NCBI GenBank assembly: GCA_036937835.1
Contig: CM072878.1
Coordinates: 11,976,001-12,040,000, forward strand
Length of the DNA: 64,000 nt
Source of the DNA: Pampus argenteus
Taxonomy: Eukaryota; Chordata; Actinopteri; Scombriformes; Stromateidae
Direction: 5' to 3'
The notes under the pieces were generated by a model. The model worked only from the letters and a program-made list of their open reading frames with translations, was not told where the DNA came from and ran no database searches. A program made the position numbers and the translations under genes. Within the stretch, counting starts at the first letter, position 1. Every line of letters begins with the position of its first letter. Below are positions 14,337 through 25,572 of this stretch, piece after piece.

Positions 14337-17300
14337 ACCCCTTCTTGTACCCTTCATTGCCCCTCAGTGTTGGCCTTCAACTCTAAAGATAAGGGCTCTT
14401 GACGCTTGGCCTGCTGGGACTTAATTGCTAAAGCCCACTTCACCCTCCCAAAGGCAGGCCTTATCCACCTCTCCACCCCAGTGTCCCTGCTGACGGAAAC
14501 CTGCTTTTGTCTCCACTGTTCCCGTGCTTGTGTTTTCTTTTCCTCCTAATCTTGAAAAAAAAAAAAGAAAAAGTGGGAAACGAAATTTGTTGAGGGAAAG
14601 GAAAAAAGAAATCTTTTCTTTCCTTTGCCTCTCTTTATTGCTTTTTTAATGTTTCTTTTCAAGGGCCTGACCGTGTATTTTGCTTTGTGTTGCGCAAATA
14701 CGTTCCCATGTTCTTTTCTTTGTATTTTCTCCTTACTGTTTCTGGCCCTGGTGTGATTCCACATATTCATGAGCCAACACATTTTATTCTAATACAAGCC
14801 ACAAACCTAGATTTGAGCAAAATGAAAACACAGATGTAAGAACAATCATTATATAACAGATTTTTGTCACAAAGATGTTTTTACTCTCATTCATATAAGC
14901 AGCCCCCGTCCTTCATATAATCTATCATCTGGTTATAAACCCCCCCAAAAAAACCCTCTCTTTTAATCTCCAAATGCCAATCCAATGACACAGACAAAGC
15001 AACTTTTTCAAGCTCGGCTGCTGACTGTCTAAGGAATGTCTCAACAACTGCGCAGGGGAGAGAAAAGGAAATTACAACTCAAGAAAGAGGAGGAAGGGAA
15101 GATGGGAGGGGGCATTCCTTGTGCAGGATGACAAGCCTGTCTTTCTACTACCTCTCTCTCTCTATTTATCTAGGCCCTCCAACTTCACTCACTTCAAAAC
15201 ACTTGAGTTACAGCCACACAGTAAAGGAGTCACTACAGTACACTGTGGATCCATACTGCTGTGACACCACGTTTGGCCCTTATCTTACACACTGATAAGA
15301 CCTGCACAAGTCACTTGAGTCCAAACAGAAAGAAAGCAGAAGAATCTAAACTATCAAGCTGGCATTATCACAGAAAACCTTCCCCATCTACCCCACCACA
15401 GTTTCTCCTCCACTGGGTTATCAGATGTGCCTGGCCTGGTTTGGAATGAGGCACTCGCAAACAAACACTTTGCCCCAGGGAGCTGCGGTAGAAGCACCAC
15501 GCTGGATTTCCAAGAAAAATATTCTAATTCTTTCTGCTTAGCTCACACTCCTCTCATGGCTGCCTTGATGTTGTTGTATATTCTGGCTCTAAGTATACTG
15601 TCTTTAACATATACACAGATGCAGTATCCGGCACTGAAACTCAAATTCTGTGATGATATGAAAACCTAAAAACCATCTGCATACGCTCCAGCTGTTGCTG
15701 GATTCTGTCTATCCGGCTCCATCTCCTGTTTATCTTAATGAATCTTTTCATTTTCCCTTGTTCTGTACAGATGCAGCACAAAAGCCACACTTTCTTTTCC
15801 CTCTTCCATCTGCAACTCGATCATTTCTGAGTAATGAAACCTGCTATTTTACTACCATTTAAATAGTTCTGGCTGTCCATAGAACGTGTGGCTTTAGTTA
15901 TTATTGATTACTGCCATTAAAACTTTTATTTCCAACTAAAATGTTCTTGCTTTGAACTTATCGCAAGCCACTGAGGCATGAACCAAAAATCTTTTCCAAA
16001 TCTGTACATGTAATTACTCACCTGTTTACATGAAATCCCCCCAGGCAATGTATGTAAATTATGGGATAACTGCAACCTTTCACCTTTGCTACCCATTCAG
16101 CTGTAGCCAACAGCAAACTATCACCATTAGATGTTATCACCGTTTTCTGGACAAGAGAATTTTCCATCAACAACTGAAATACCGATTGGAACCAACTTTT
16201 CTGCATGGCTGGCAGTTTAGTTTAGTTTAGGTAGTGTTTCTGTTAGCAGGTTCTGCCTCTTAAAGACCATTTAGCTGGCTTTGTACAATCAAGCCTTGAG
16301 GTTTGAGCTATGTCACTTTATTGGCATCTGATTGCACACAACATTTAGACCTAGTCTGAAAGAATCATCCATATAATAAGAGTAACATGTTGGCAGTGGG
16401 GTTCAAGCGCATGCCATTATAACTTTTAGTCTGTGTACAGGAGAAAGAAAAATATGAAATCGGAGAGTCTTTTCAAGGAGGGTGCAATTTCAAGGAGAAA
16501 AGTATGCTGAAAGAGAAGGAAAATAAATGCCATAGCTGTGGTGCGATGAGACGATACTGACCCTTCCTCTGCCTTTCTGCTGTGCCTCCAAAACCCTTGA
16601 ACTCCTCTCCAAGTTCTGACATTCAAGACACTGATTTTTTTGTGTAAAGAAAATGTTTCATTGAACAAAGAAACAAAGTATAAAAAAAGAAAAAGAAATT
16701 GAAAATTGAAAAATCTACACTGGCAGCTGCACTGATGCTACTGTAACATGCACATCATTAAAGTTAAATATATTTTTTATTTTGTTTTATTATTTTTTTT
16801 TTTATATAAACAGATGACTGCTACAGCAAAACACAAATTATTTAGTTTCCCTGAGCACACATAGGCACTATGGGCCATTTATGTGTATTAGGTAAAAGTG
16901 TTAACCAAACACCAATTATTTTATTACTCCAATTAAAATAAAAAAAGAGGGCTATGATGTTTGTTAATTCAACTGTGCCTCAACAGACAGTCACATGTAT
17001 TTAAAGCCATGATGCGTAGTTTACAAGAAATATATATTTATGCTGTAACTTCAGAGGAAAATAACATAGTTCTAATAGAGAAAAATTAGGAAAATGAAAC
17101 ATCCAAAGCAATTTCTTTGCTATTTCTCGTGTCACGGGCCACAACCCTAGGTGAGCAGTGTGAGAACGGAATGTTCTGTCTGTGTGAAACCGTAAGTCAC
17201 ACATACACGGCTTCTCGTTCAGGTATTTGTGCAGTGCAGACACCAACAACTGCACCATTTAAAGACCTAAAATACGCTCCCACCCTTGAGCATTCAAGTC

Positions 17301-18327
17301 AACCAACATACGGTACTTGTGGGTGTCATAATTATTCTCAGCTACACACTGTCCTCACCCCCAGCCAACAAACTTAAATCATGACATTAATTAACAACAG
17401 TAATTGCAGGACACAAGGGTTTTCTGTTTGCTCCCCAAGAGTGAAAAAAAATAGACAAAAGCTGTCTAAAAAGCAGAAATGGTCAACAAATAGAGATGTT
17501 GCCTCTTCCCTCCCAAGGCCGTCTCACTTGATAGCAGAGGATAATAAACACAGACTCTTGTCAGAAAGTACTTTCTTCTTTATTGGCCGTCATTCCTCTC
17601 TCCCTTTCCTTTCCATCATCTCCTCCCCTCTTTTTCAGCCCTTTTATGCCCTGTGTTGATGCTCTACTGGGGTGTTTGCTTTGTGAAGCTTGGGCTCAGG
17701 TGAAATGGGTTTAAAATCACAGAAACGGATCTTCCTGATGATCTACTTTCTTTAGTCTCTGTATATTCTGCAGTTTTAGAGACACTTCTTTGGCAAGTAC
17801 CGGCCGTCTGTTTGCGAAATGACAACACATAAAGTGTCTGTTATTTATATTACATCTATGGTCAGGGAAGCAGCTCCAGGCTATCAGTGAATGGAGATCC
17901 TCTCCAAGTTTAGAACGTCACAAAGTAAATCATCCACAGATGCATGGCCACATGCAGCATGGCAGACATACAGCCACACAAAGCAGACACGGTATGGTTA
18001 TATGAAACTGGAGCACTGTTTATGTTAAATCATTCAGAAAGCGTGTGTGAACCTTTTCAATGTTTCAGTGGCTTTTGAGGGACTGAAAAACATATAAAAT
18101 TTGATCAACTCAGAAACAGAAACGTTGAATGTCTGTTCATTGCCACTGTGTGTATATGTGTGTTTCATAGGCTATGGAGTCTTTTATAAACATGGGGAGA
18201 ACAGTTAACAACCACAGACTGTGTGCAGCACTGTAAACAGTGTTGGGTGGGCAGCTTAGACACAAATACAAATTCTTTTGTGTTGTGCAAACATCATCAC
18301 ACATAAGCACATATATAAATGTATGGC

Positions 18328-18350
18328 TGTGTGTGTGTGTGTGTGTGTGT
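18328..18350. repeat. (GT)n microsatellite
   Basis: Perfect GT run of 23 bp, about 0.5 kb before the vasn coding exon. Confidence 0.95.
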
Positions 18351-18817
18351 CTGTACATGCAAACACAGACATCTAAAGGAACATTATGGAAACAATGGAT
18401 TTGACATTACATAGTACTATCTATTACACAGATCATTGTGGGGAGAATGTGAAACTCCTTTAGAAAATTGTGGCAGGATGCCACTATGTCAGAGTTTTCT
18501 TGAGTAGAGCAGAAAGCACCCCCTCTGAAGCCTGGGGTCACATCTATAGCCCTATTGTTTGAGAGAGACTGTGACAAAAGACTGCCTTTGATCACTACTA
18601 TTAAAGCTCTGATAACAATTTCAGCCTGTGAAACATATTAAGAATCACACTGAATCAATAGCTGACGTGTGCTTGTCTGGAAAGTTGTCTACATAAAGAA
18701 CATTTGGATGCACCCATCTGACAGAAGCCAGGGATATTATGTACACTATTTGAGTAAACATTTACTGTATATTTCTCTGATTGCATATGCTAAGTCACTG
18801 ACAATGTATGTCTTCTC

Positions 18818-18863
18818 TTATTTTTGTTTTAGGCTGAACAGGGAGAGAGAAAGAGTCCGCACC
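18818..18863 (+). other. vasn: vasn intron 1 acceptor and 5'UTR part of exon 2
   Basis: A pyrimidine-rich run (CTTATTTTTGTTTT) ends in AG at 18831-18832. The exon would begin at 18833, leaving 31 nt of 5'UTR before the ATG. This fits the known vasorin structure of a non-coding first exon followed by one exon holding the whole coding region. The acceptor also rules out the longer in-frame start at 18669. The matching donor is not certain; GAG|GTAAGG near 2198 and AAGG|GTGAGT near 1023 are possible but unproven. Confidence 0.75.
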
Positions 18864-20915
18864 ATGAAGGTCTTTCTCACTCCACTGATGCCCTTCCTGT
18901 TCTTCCTCATCATTCCTGATGGCACCTTGTCCAGCAACTGCCCAAAGGACTGCTCCTGTTCCACACCAGAATCTATCTTGTGTTATCAGAGACGCTCCTC
19001 TACCATTCCCCAAGGAGTGTCCCCATCCACAAAAAGCCTCTACCTCTTTGCCAATGGCATTACAGGCTTGTCCCCTGAGGATTTTGATGGGCTACAGAAC
19101 CTAGAAATGCTAGATCTCAGTCAAAACAAACTGACCGAACTTCCTGATCAGGTGTTTGGCCCTCTGACCTCTTTGAGAAACCTGGACTTGTCATCCAACC
19201 AAATCACCCATATTTCAGAGAATTGCTTCCAAAGTATGGCACTGCTTGAGCGTCTTTATTTGTATAGTAATAATATTGAGACCATCCACCCTGCAGCATT
19301 TAATGGCTTGGAGCACCTGCTAGAACTCAAATTGCAGGGCAACCAGTTGACATCTTTGCCCACGCTTTCCATGCCTCAACTGCTGCTGCTGGACCTTCGC
19401 TTTAATGTCTTTCCCACTTTGGGCCCTTCAGACCTCCAAACCCCAAATCTGGAGTCACTCAAATTAGGTGGGGTGGGGCTCACCAGCCTGAATAAGGAGC
19501 TCATAGGTAGTCTGATGAACCTCCATGAACTGGACATCTCGGGAAACCAACTGGAGTCCTTTCCCCCAGTGCTTAAGGAGACCCAGGGGCTGATTCATCT
19601 CAGCCTGGCTGGGAACCCAATGGGTCCTCTTACGGTTCAGGACCTGCAGAACCTTGGGGAGCTGCAGGAGTTGGACATAAGCAGCCTCAGTCTGCAAGGC
19701 CTCCCTGAAGAGTTTCCTCAGCTCTTCCCCCACCTTAGAAAGCTCACGGTGGCAGAAAACCCCTTCAACTGCCTCTGCAACATAGCCTGGTTCCCAAAAT
19801 GGCTAAGAGCCCAAAGCATCACCCTGGCAAGAACAGAGGAGACCCGCTGCCATTTCCCACCTATCAATGCTGGAAAGGTATTGGAGAGACTGGAGCACAG
19901 GGATTTTGGCTGTCCTACCACAACTACAGTCACTACTAGTACTGTCAAAACTACTACCACCCTGCCTGTTCCTGTCACTACACTCCAGAGTACAACTAGA
20001 GCTATTGCAGTCCCAAAGGCTAGTGACAACCCTACAGCCAAAGATGATGACTACCCCCTGCCCCCTAGTCCTGCATCCCCCAGCATGGGCCCAGACGACA
20101 AGCAAAATTTCTGCCAATCTCACACCTGCTTGCATGGGGGCACATGTCGTTTAGACCAGAATGGTCAGGTAGAGTGTACCTGTCCACATGGTACTTCTGG
20201 CATGTATTGTGAAGTCCAAAACCATCACCCACCTTCATCACCTGGAGCTGAAATCCCCATAGCAACTGTCACTGCGGATCCACCAGAGATCAGCTCACGT
20301 CAAGCAACCTCAACCTCAATCCTGCTGGACCTCCACCGCTACATTGAAATGCGACCTTATATCCGTGGAATCCGACTTACCTACCGCAATCTCTCAGGAC
20401 CAGACCGCAGGCCAATGCAACTCAGTCTGCCAGCATCCTACCCAGAGTATAGACTTAGAGGCCTGAAGCCCAACTCCACCTACACTGTGTGTGCCAGTCC
20501 ACTAGGTGCCCCTAGTGGCACAGACAGTGTCTGTACTGAGGCGCATACGGCCAATGAAAATAATGTCAGTGTCACAGGAGCACAAATTGAGGGCAAGAGG
20601 CTGCCCACTATGCTGGTGCCTGCAATTGCCATCTTGCTACTGCTGGTGCTGATAGCAACAGCAGTGGGAGTGGTATGTTATCTCCGTAGGAAGAGGGGCA
20701 AAGGCCACCTGGACTTAGAATGTGAGCCCTCTCAGCTAGAGTTGGACGGAGTAAAGACTGGTTTGGACAATGGGGCACTGCCTCAAAAACAGCCCCAGCT
20801 TATGATCTCTGAACCTGCTGTTCAAAATGGCAATCTGGAATATGAGGTGTTGCTACTGCAGGACCACTGTACATCAAATAAAAATGTGTCTTCACACAAG
20901 CCGTCCTACTTTTGA
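18864..20915 (+). CDS. vasn: Vasorin, single-pass membrane LRR/EGF/FNIII protein
   Basis: The frame encodes 683 aa, against about 673 in human vasorin. In order it shows a hydrophobic signal peptide (about 1-23), a cysteine-rich LRR N-cap (26-40), roughly ten leucine-rich repeats (about 55-290), an LRR C-cap (NPFNCLCNIAWF at 299-310, ending at Cys350), a Thr-rich stalk (352-378), one EGF-like domain (Cys417-Cys449, with HGGTC and MYC motifs), an FNIII-like domain (about 465-562, containing LTYRNLSGPD), a transmembrane helix (about 582-606) followed by RRKRGK, and a 77-residue cytoplasmic tail. Domain order and the LTYRNLSGPD and TEETRCHFPP matches identify vasorin. Known family role: cell-surface TGF-beta-binding protein of vascular smooth muscle, released by ADAM17 shedding. 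I chose this ATG because it has a good Kozak context, starts the signal peptide, and follows a splice acceptor. The frame stays open to 18669, but that extension is intronic. Whether this is the a or b paralogue of a duplicated fish pair cannot be told. Confidence 0.97.
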   Translation: MKVFLTPLMPFLFFLIIPDGTLSSNCPKDCSCSTPESILCYQRRSSTIPQGVSPSTKSLYLFANGITGLSPEDFDGLQNLEMLDLSQNKLTELPDQVFGPLTSLRNLDLSSNQITHISENCFQSMALLERLYLYSNNIETIHPAAFNGLEHLLELKLQGNQLTSLPTLSMPQLLLLDLRFNVFPTLGPSDLQTPNLESLKLGGVGLTSLNKELIGSLMNLHELDISGNQLESFPPVLKETQGLIHLSLAGNPMGPLTVQDLQNLGELQELDISSLSLQGLPEEFPQLFPHLRKLTVAENPFNCLCNIAWFPKWLRAQSITLARTEETRCHFPPINAGKVLERLEHRDFGCPTTTTVTTSTVKTTTTLPVPVTTLQSTTRAIAVPKASDNPTAKDDDYPLPPSPASPSMGPDDKQNFCQSHTCLHGGTCRLDQNGQVECTCPHGTSGMYCEVQNHHPPSSPGAEIPIATVTADPPEISSRQATSTSILLDLHRYIEMRPYIRGIRLTYRNLSGPDRRPMQLSLPASYPEYRLRGLKPNSTYTVCASPLGAPSGTDSVCTEAHTANENNVSVTGAQIEGKRLPTMLVPAIAILLLLVLIATAVGVVCYLRRKRGKGHLDLECEPSQLELDGVKTGLDNGALPQKQPQLMISEPAVQNGNLEYEVLLLQDHCTSNKNVSSHKPSYF

Positions 20916-21740
20916 CATCTGTCTCAGTACTACTCAGACCGAAAGAAAACATTTAATTCCTCAGCTCTGTTCTGGCTACTGGTGAAATACAGAGACCAGT
21001 GACTGCTGCTGTAAGAGTGGAGGAAAGAGCATCAGCCAACCAACCAGCAAAGGAGAAAATGGTCCTAATTATGACTCAATGTCCTCTATTTGTCTAAACA
21101 GACATTAAACATGTTTGAACTTTAAAAAGAATTGAAAGTGCCTGTACTCCATTTACATGCCTCAACATTTCTTCACTCACATTGCTGGATTGGCAACCAC
21201 TCCCATGTTATCAGCAGCAGGTCAAAGGCCAAATGATGCTGGGACAGATGGCGTTGTCAGTGGCTGAAACTTGGGGTCAAAGGACATACTGATCTCATGC
21301 CCCTCCTTTATCTGTTCATGAAGGAGTGTGTGTTAAAGTGGGGTTATGCTACACTTTCATCATCACAACAGTCCAACTATATACTGTCAGCAATTGTTTT
21401 CGCTGCACGTTGTAACTCCTCAGTACTACCCCAAAGGGATCAGTGCTTGCTGTGAATGATCTTTAAGACACTAAATGAAGTTGTGCAGAGAAATTGCTGA
21501 TGTTTGTATTGCATTGTTTGGCTCTAAAACTTTGTTTGTTTTGTTTTTTGTTTTGTATGTATGTTTTTTATACTTGTGTCTTTTTGTAATTGTAATTACA
21601 AATTCTTGTTGTAATTACTGTGCAACGTTGTAACTGTTAATAGTCCTCTATACCTTCCACCCCCACCTCTTGTGACTAACAGACAAAACAGCAGATTAAA
21701 ATCTTTGAAGATTAAAACTCGTTTGGTACCAGCAAAGTCA
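20916..21740 (+). other. vasn: vasn 3'UTR with candidate poly(A) signals
   Basis: Downstream of the TGA the sequence becomes AT- and T-rich with no open frame. Two ATTAAA hexamers lie at 21695-21700 and 21711-21716, giving a 3'UTR of about 0.8 kb if used. A canonical AATAAA at 22674-22679, after a T-rich stretch, is a possible distal site giving about 1.8 kb. The segment also holds a perfect palindrome, TTGTAATTACAA (21590-21601). Which site is used cannot be decided from sequence. Confidence 0.5.
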
Positions 21741-24700
21741 ATCAAAGAGCTTTGCCCCCAGAATGTCAGACAGTCTAAGAAGTTGTGAGTCTGGACAGAC
21801 TCGAGGCTAAATCCCCCTTCTCCATTCTGAAGCCCTCAGCGTGCTTCACCATCACAAAGAAGAAGGTAAGCAGGATTATAAAAGGTACAGAGGAAAGCAG
21901 TTGACTGAACCCGTTCTGTTTTAGCACACTGAGTTTTAACCAGTTCAGAGCTTGCCTCAATTACTGTAAGCACGTACATGACTACACCACAACATAAGAG
22001 AAATTAAGAGCCTTTACTGTTTATTTCCCTTGTAAGGGAAACTGTTGTATCCCTCAACCACAGTTCACATAGGACATACTAATTAACTTGCCTGGCTAAC
22101 AACAAGTAAAGCAAAAAATGGTTGTGTATTGTGTTTCAAGAGAGTAAAAATAGCCTGCTAGGTGTAACGTAGTGCACAATTTGTTGTGTAGAGGACAATA
22201 CAACTTATAAAGTGGGAGATGTCCTGGAAGGTTTTTATGTAAAACACAAGAGTGCTGAAATCCAAATCTGTGAGTATCGGGCAAAGAAGACATCAGTGAT
22301 AATGCACATGTTCTGTCTTGTGCTAAAACATGCAGACATCAGTTACCGCCTCTATGTACCCACATGCCTAGGAGTACATTAAGCACCCAACACTTCTACG
22401 TATACACAAATACACCAAAGATGCCAAAGTTACCTACAGTGTTTCCAGCTCACAACTAACAGTTCAATGCAAACTAAATGTCTTGAGATCCCACACAGAA
22501 AACAATTAAACAATGCAACTGGAATATTTGTCTGTAAAATATTATACATTGAAGGTAAAAATAAAATATTTTCAATGAGATTGTTAATTTATCCCTGTTT
22601 ATTTTGGGAAGCTCCTTGTTGTCATTCATTGTTTTGTTTTTTTTGTTTTTTTAATTCTGTGAACTATTTGTACAATAAAAGTGATATTGTAATTAAATGA
22701 ATATCCAAATATATAACTGAGCAAGTTATTATTGTTAAATCATCCAGGTCACCTAAATGATTTCCACAGTGATTCATAAGCAAAGTATTATACAAAAGTA
22801 TTTCCATTAATGAACCACCTCCCCAAAAAAAACTTATGTAAGACTGTTTAATTTGTGATCTCAGTCACAAGAGGTCTTGAATTCTTCCTTAGCTGGAGGC
22901 AAAATGGAAATAAAGATTATGACTGAAAACGTAAGTGGATTTAACCATGACTCACAGGTTTAAGTCTAATGGCTAGGCACTGTTGGAAACCCACACAATA
23001 AACAGGCTGACCACCCCAGAGTTTTATAGGTCGGATGCTGGTAGGGAATTAATACAACATGCACGCACTCACACCAACACCCACAAACAAATGCACACAT
23101 AAACTGGCCTAAGAACATACCTGGGAGCAGTTGTGCAAGATCCCACTAACAACACAAACACATAAAACAGCACCACTCCTGTCATGCAGGCCCTATTATA
23201 TCAATTTGCTCTGAGAGAACAAACTTTCTAGAGAAATAACAGGAGGAATAATGTACCTCCTGGAGGTCAATAGGCTTTAACTTTTTAGTCCTTAAGTAAT
23301 ATACACACAATTTGCCAAATGGGTATAAAAAAAAAATAGGGGGCTAAATTATGAGCGTGTGTACATACTAGAGTGGCTCCAGGTAAAAATGCAGATGATG
23401 TCAGATAAAAATAATGCCTGCATCTTAAAGAATGCAAGCATGTTTCTGTCCTTCTCTCTGGCCATGCATCTGCAAATGTTCATGTATGTAGGGAGAGGTA
23501 GAAAACTGAGACAGTACAGTACACGGTAGTGTGTGTGTGTATATACGTTTCTCTCTCCTTTCCTTCCATAAAACAGTCCCTCTTTTCTTCCCCAGACTTT
23601 AAGAGAAATTTGGTCCCTGGATGAGAGCCAACTTTGATGCTCACACTCAGTCTGAGCTGCTCAATGGCCTCTATTGTAGCTCTAAGGGACCTTTTTTTTT
23701 TTTTTTACAATTATTAACCCAAAGAAAATTCCACAGAATTACTTCTGGGTAAATGTTTAAAAAAAGAAATAAATAAAAAAAACAACAACACATCGACTGC
23801 TTTTCACTGCCCCCGGTTTTCTCTTTAATTTTCTTGTTCCAAATTTGTTTCCAAAACGAGGGCTGTGAGCAGGCAGCCAATGACAATGTGTTGAAGCACA
23901 GGGTCATGAGGCCGCAAGCAGTGTACGTACAGTATTTCCTCTGCACTTCTATTCAAATTACTTTTTCTGTCCCTTTCCATCTCTCTGTTTTTCATCTCCC
24001 AAATAGCCCTACTGCCCACACAGCACAACTGACCTCCCAGTAACCTCAATCCATCTCTCCAACCTCAGCCAAGAGTATTTACAGTCGGCAGTTGGAGGCA
24101 TTAAATTAACCACACCGGAATCATGAGATAAAGCATTCAAATCATAAAGCATCATAAACCAAAAGAAGAAAGATCTTCATTATTTCTGGCCTGTGATGTG
24201 GCCACATGTTAATGAACACTTGCCTACGATTTAAAAAAAAAAAAAAAAAAAGACTAGCAGCAACGGAGAGTAAAAAAGCAAAGACGGACTAGAAGAGCTG
24301 AGTAGAGAAAACACACCACCACTTTGTTTTTGAAACCTGGTTCTCTGGCTCCAGTTGTTGGCCCTCTGCTCGTTTCCCACTCACTCCAGCCCCACATCCC
24401 CCCCCTCTAAATCTTTCTGAAGTACTAATAACAGATGATGGGTGGTGTGCCACTGGTTCCTCTCATGCTGTACAGCTACCAGGCTGTGCCAGCAGATGGC
24501 CCAGATGCTGATCTGACAAAAAGGCAATGAGAAGGAAAGAGGAGAAGCGAGAGAGAGAAAAAGAAAAACAGGAAAAGAAAGCAAAAGAAAGAATTTTACT
24601 CCGGTTAGTTCTTGGCAACATACGTTAGCAGGCACACATGCAATTCATTTCACATGCTGCTTGGTGGATTTGGTATTAAATATAAAAACATGTAAACAAT

Positions 24701-25532
24701 GTCTTCCACCCTAGTCTTGTCATTTGTGTCTTTTCTCACCTAATAGGTGTGAATTAGGGTTATAAATTGTTAGGTCTGAGTCTATGTATGGTCAGTCTGT
24801 GGCATAAGCAAAATAGGCACTATATGGCAACATGTCCATTCTTACAGGTACATTTGATTCTGTTTTTGAGTGTACATTCAAGGCGCCAGGGGCAAATATT
24901 AATGTTGTGCTGGGTTTAAGTGTCTAAGTCCACTTACCAGCTTAAGATCTAAATACACTATATGATGTTCTCTCCTTTTGTCTTGAAGTGTCATTTCATC
25001 CGGTTGTCTGATGTGAATTTTTCAAATCTTTTCCCGAGGAGAGGGGGTAGTGCACATTTTTAACATAATGTGATATCCCCTCCTTATATTTTACTTAATC
25101 TGCTGTGAATGAGATTGAGTATTTACCTTGACCCTTATGTTTCTACTTTTCCCATCATGACAATTCAAAACTGAATTGCTTACTTCACTGTAGACCTTCA
25201 TGTAGTTCTAAGTTTGTAGGACAACGAGTCAACTCGGCCACCTTTAAACAACAGTCCCCAAAGCGTAATCCAGGCTAAAGTTTATAATAAGGAAAAGAAA
25301 GTTGAGCTTCTTCACGAGCATGTGGAAAAAAATCCATAAACATGAATGAGGAAACCAGAAATGGAGAGTGATAATCAAATCAATGCAGGAAGATAAATAT
25401 GGAAAGACTCAGATGTAATTAAAGAGGTGAAATGATGGGTGGCGCAATGATAAAATCTGCAGGGAGAGGAGGTGGAGGGGCGCTGATACTGGCTGAATCC
25501 ACTGGGTGCGGCCGTTGTGGAGGTGTTGAGAG

Positions 25533-25535
<3 letters not shown>

Positions 25536-25570
<35 letters not shown>
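25536..25570. repeat. (GT)n microsatellite
   Basis: Perfect GT run of about 35 bp following a short GA run. Confidence 0.97.

Positions 25571-25572
<2 letters not shown>

Noticed and set aside
18669..18863. 65-codon N-terminal extension of the vasorin frame
   Set aside because: It precedes a clear splice acceptor (18831-18832) and would bury the signal peptide; its sequence is unlike vasorin.
19464..20265. Several antisense and off-frame open frames of 60-110 codons over vasn
   Set aside because: They are shadows of the long vasorin frame, with no recognisable domains or start context.
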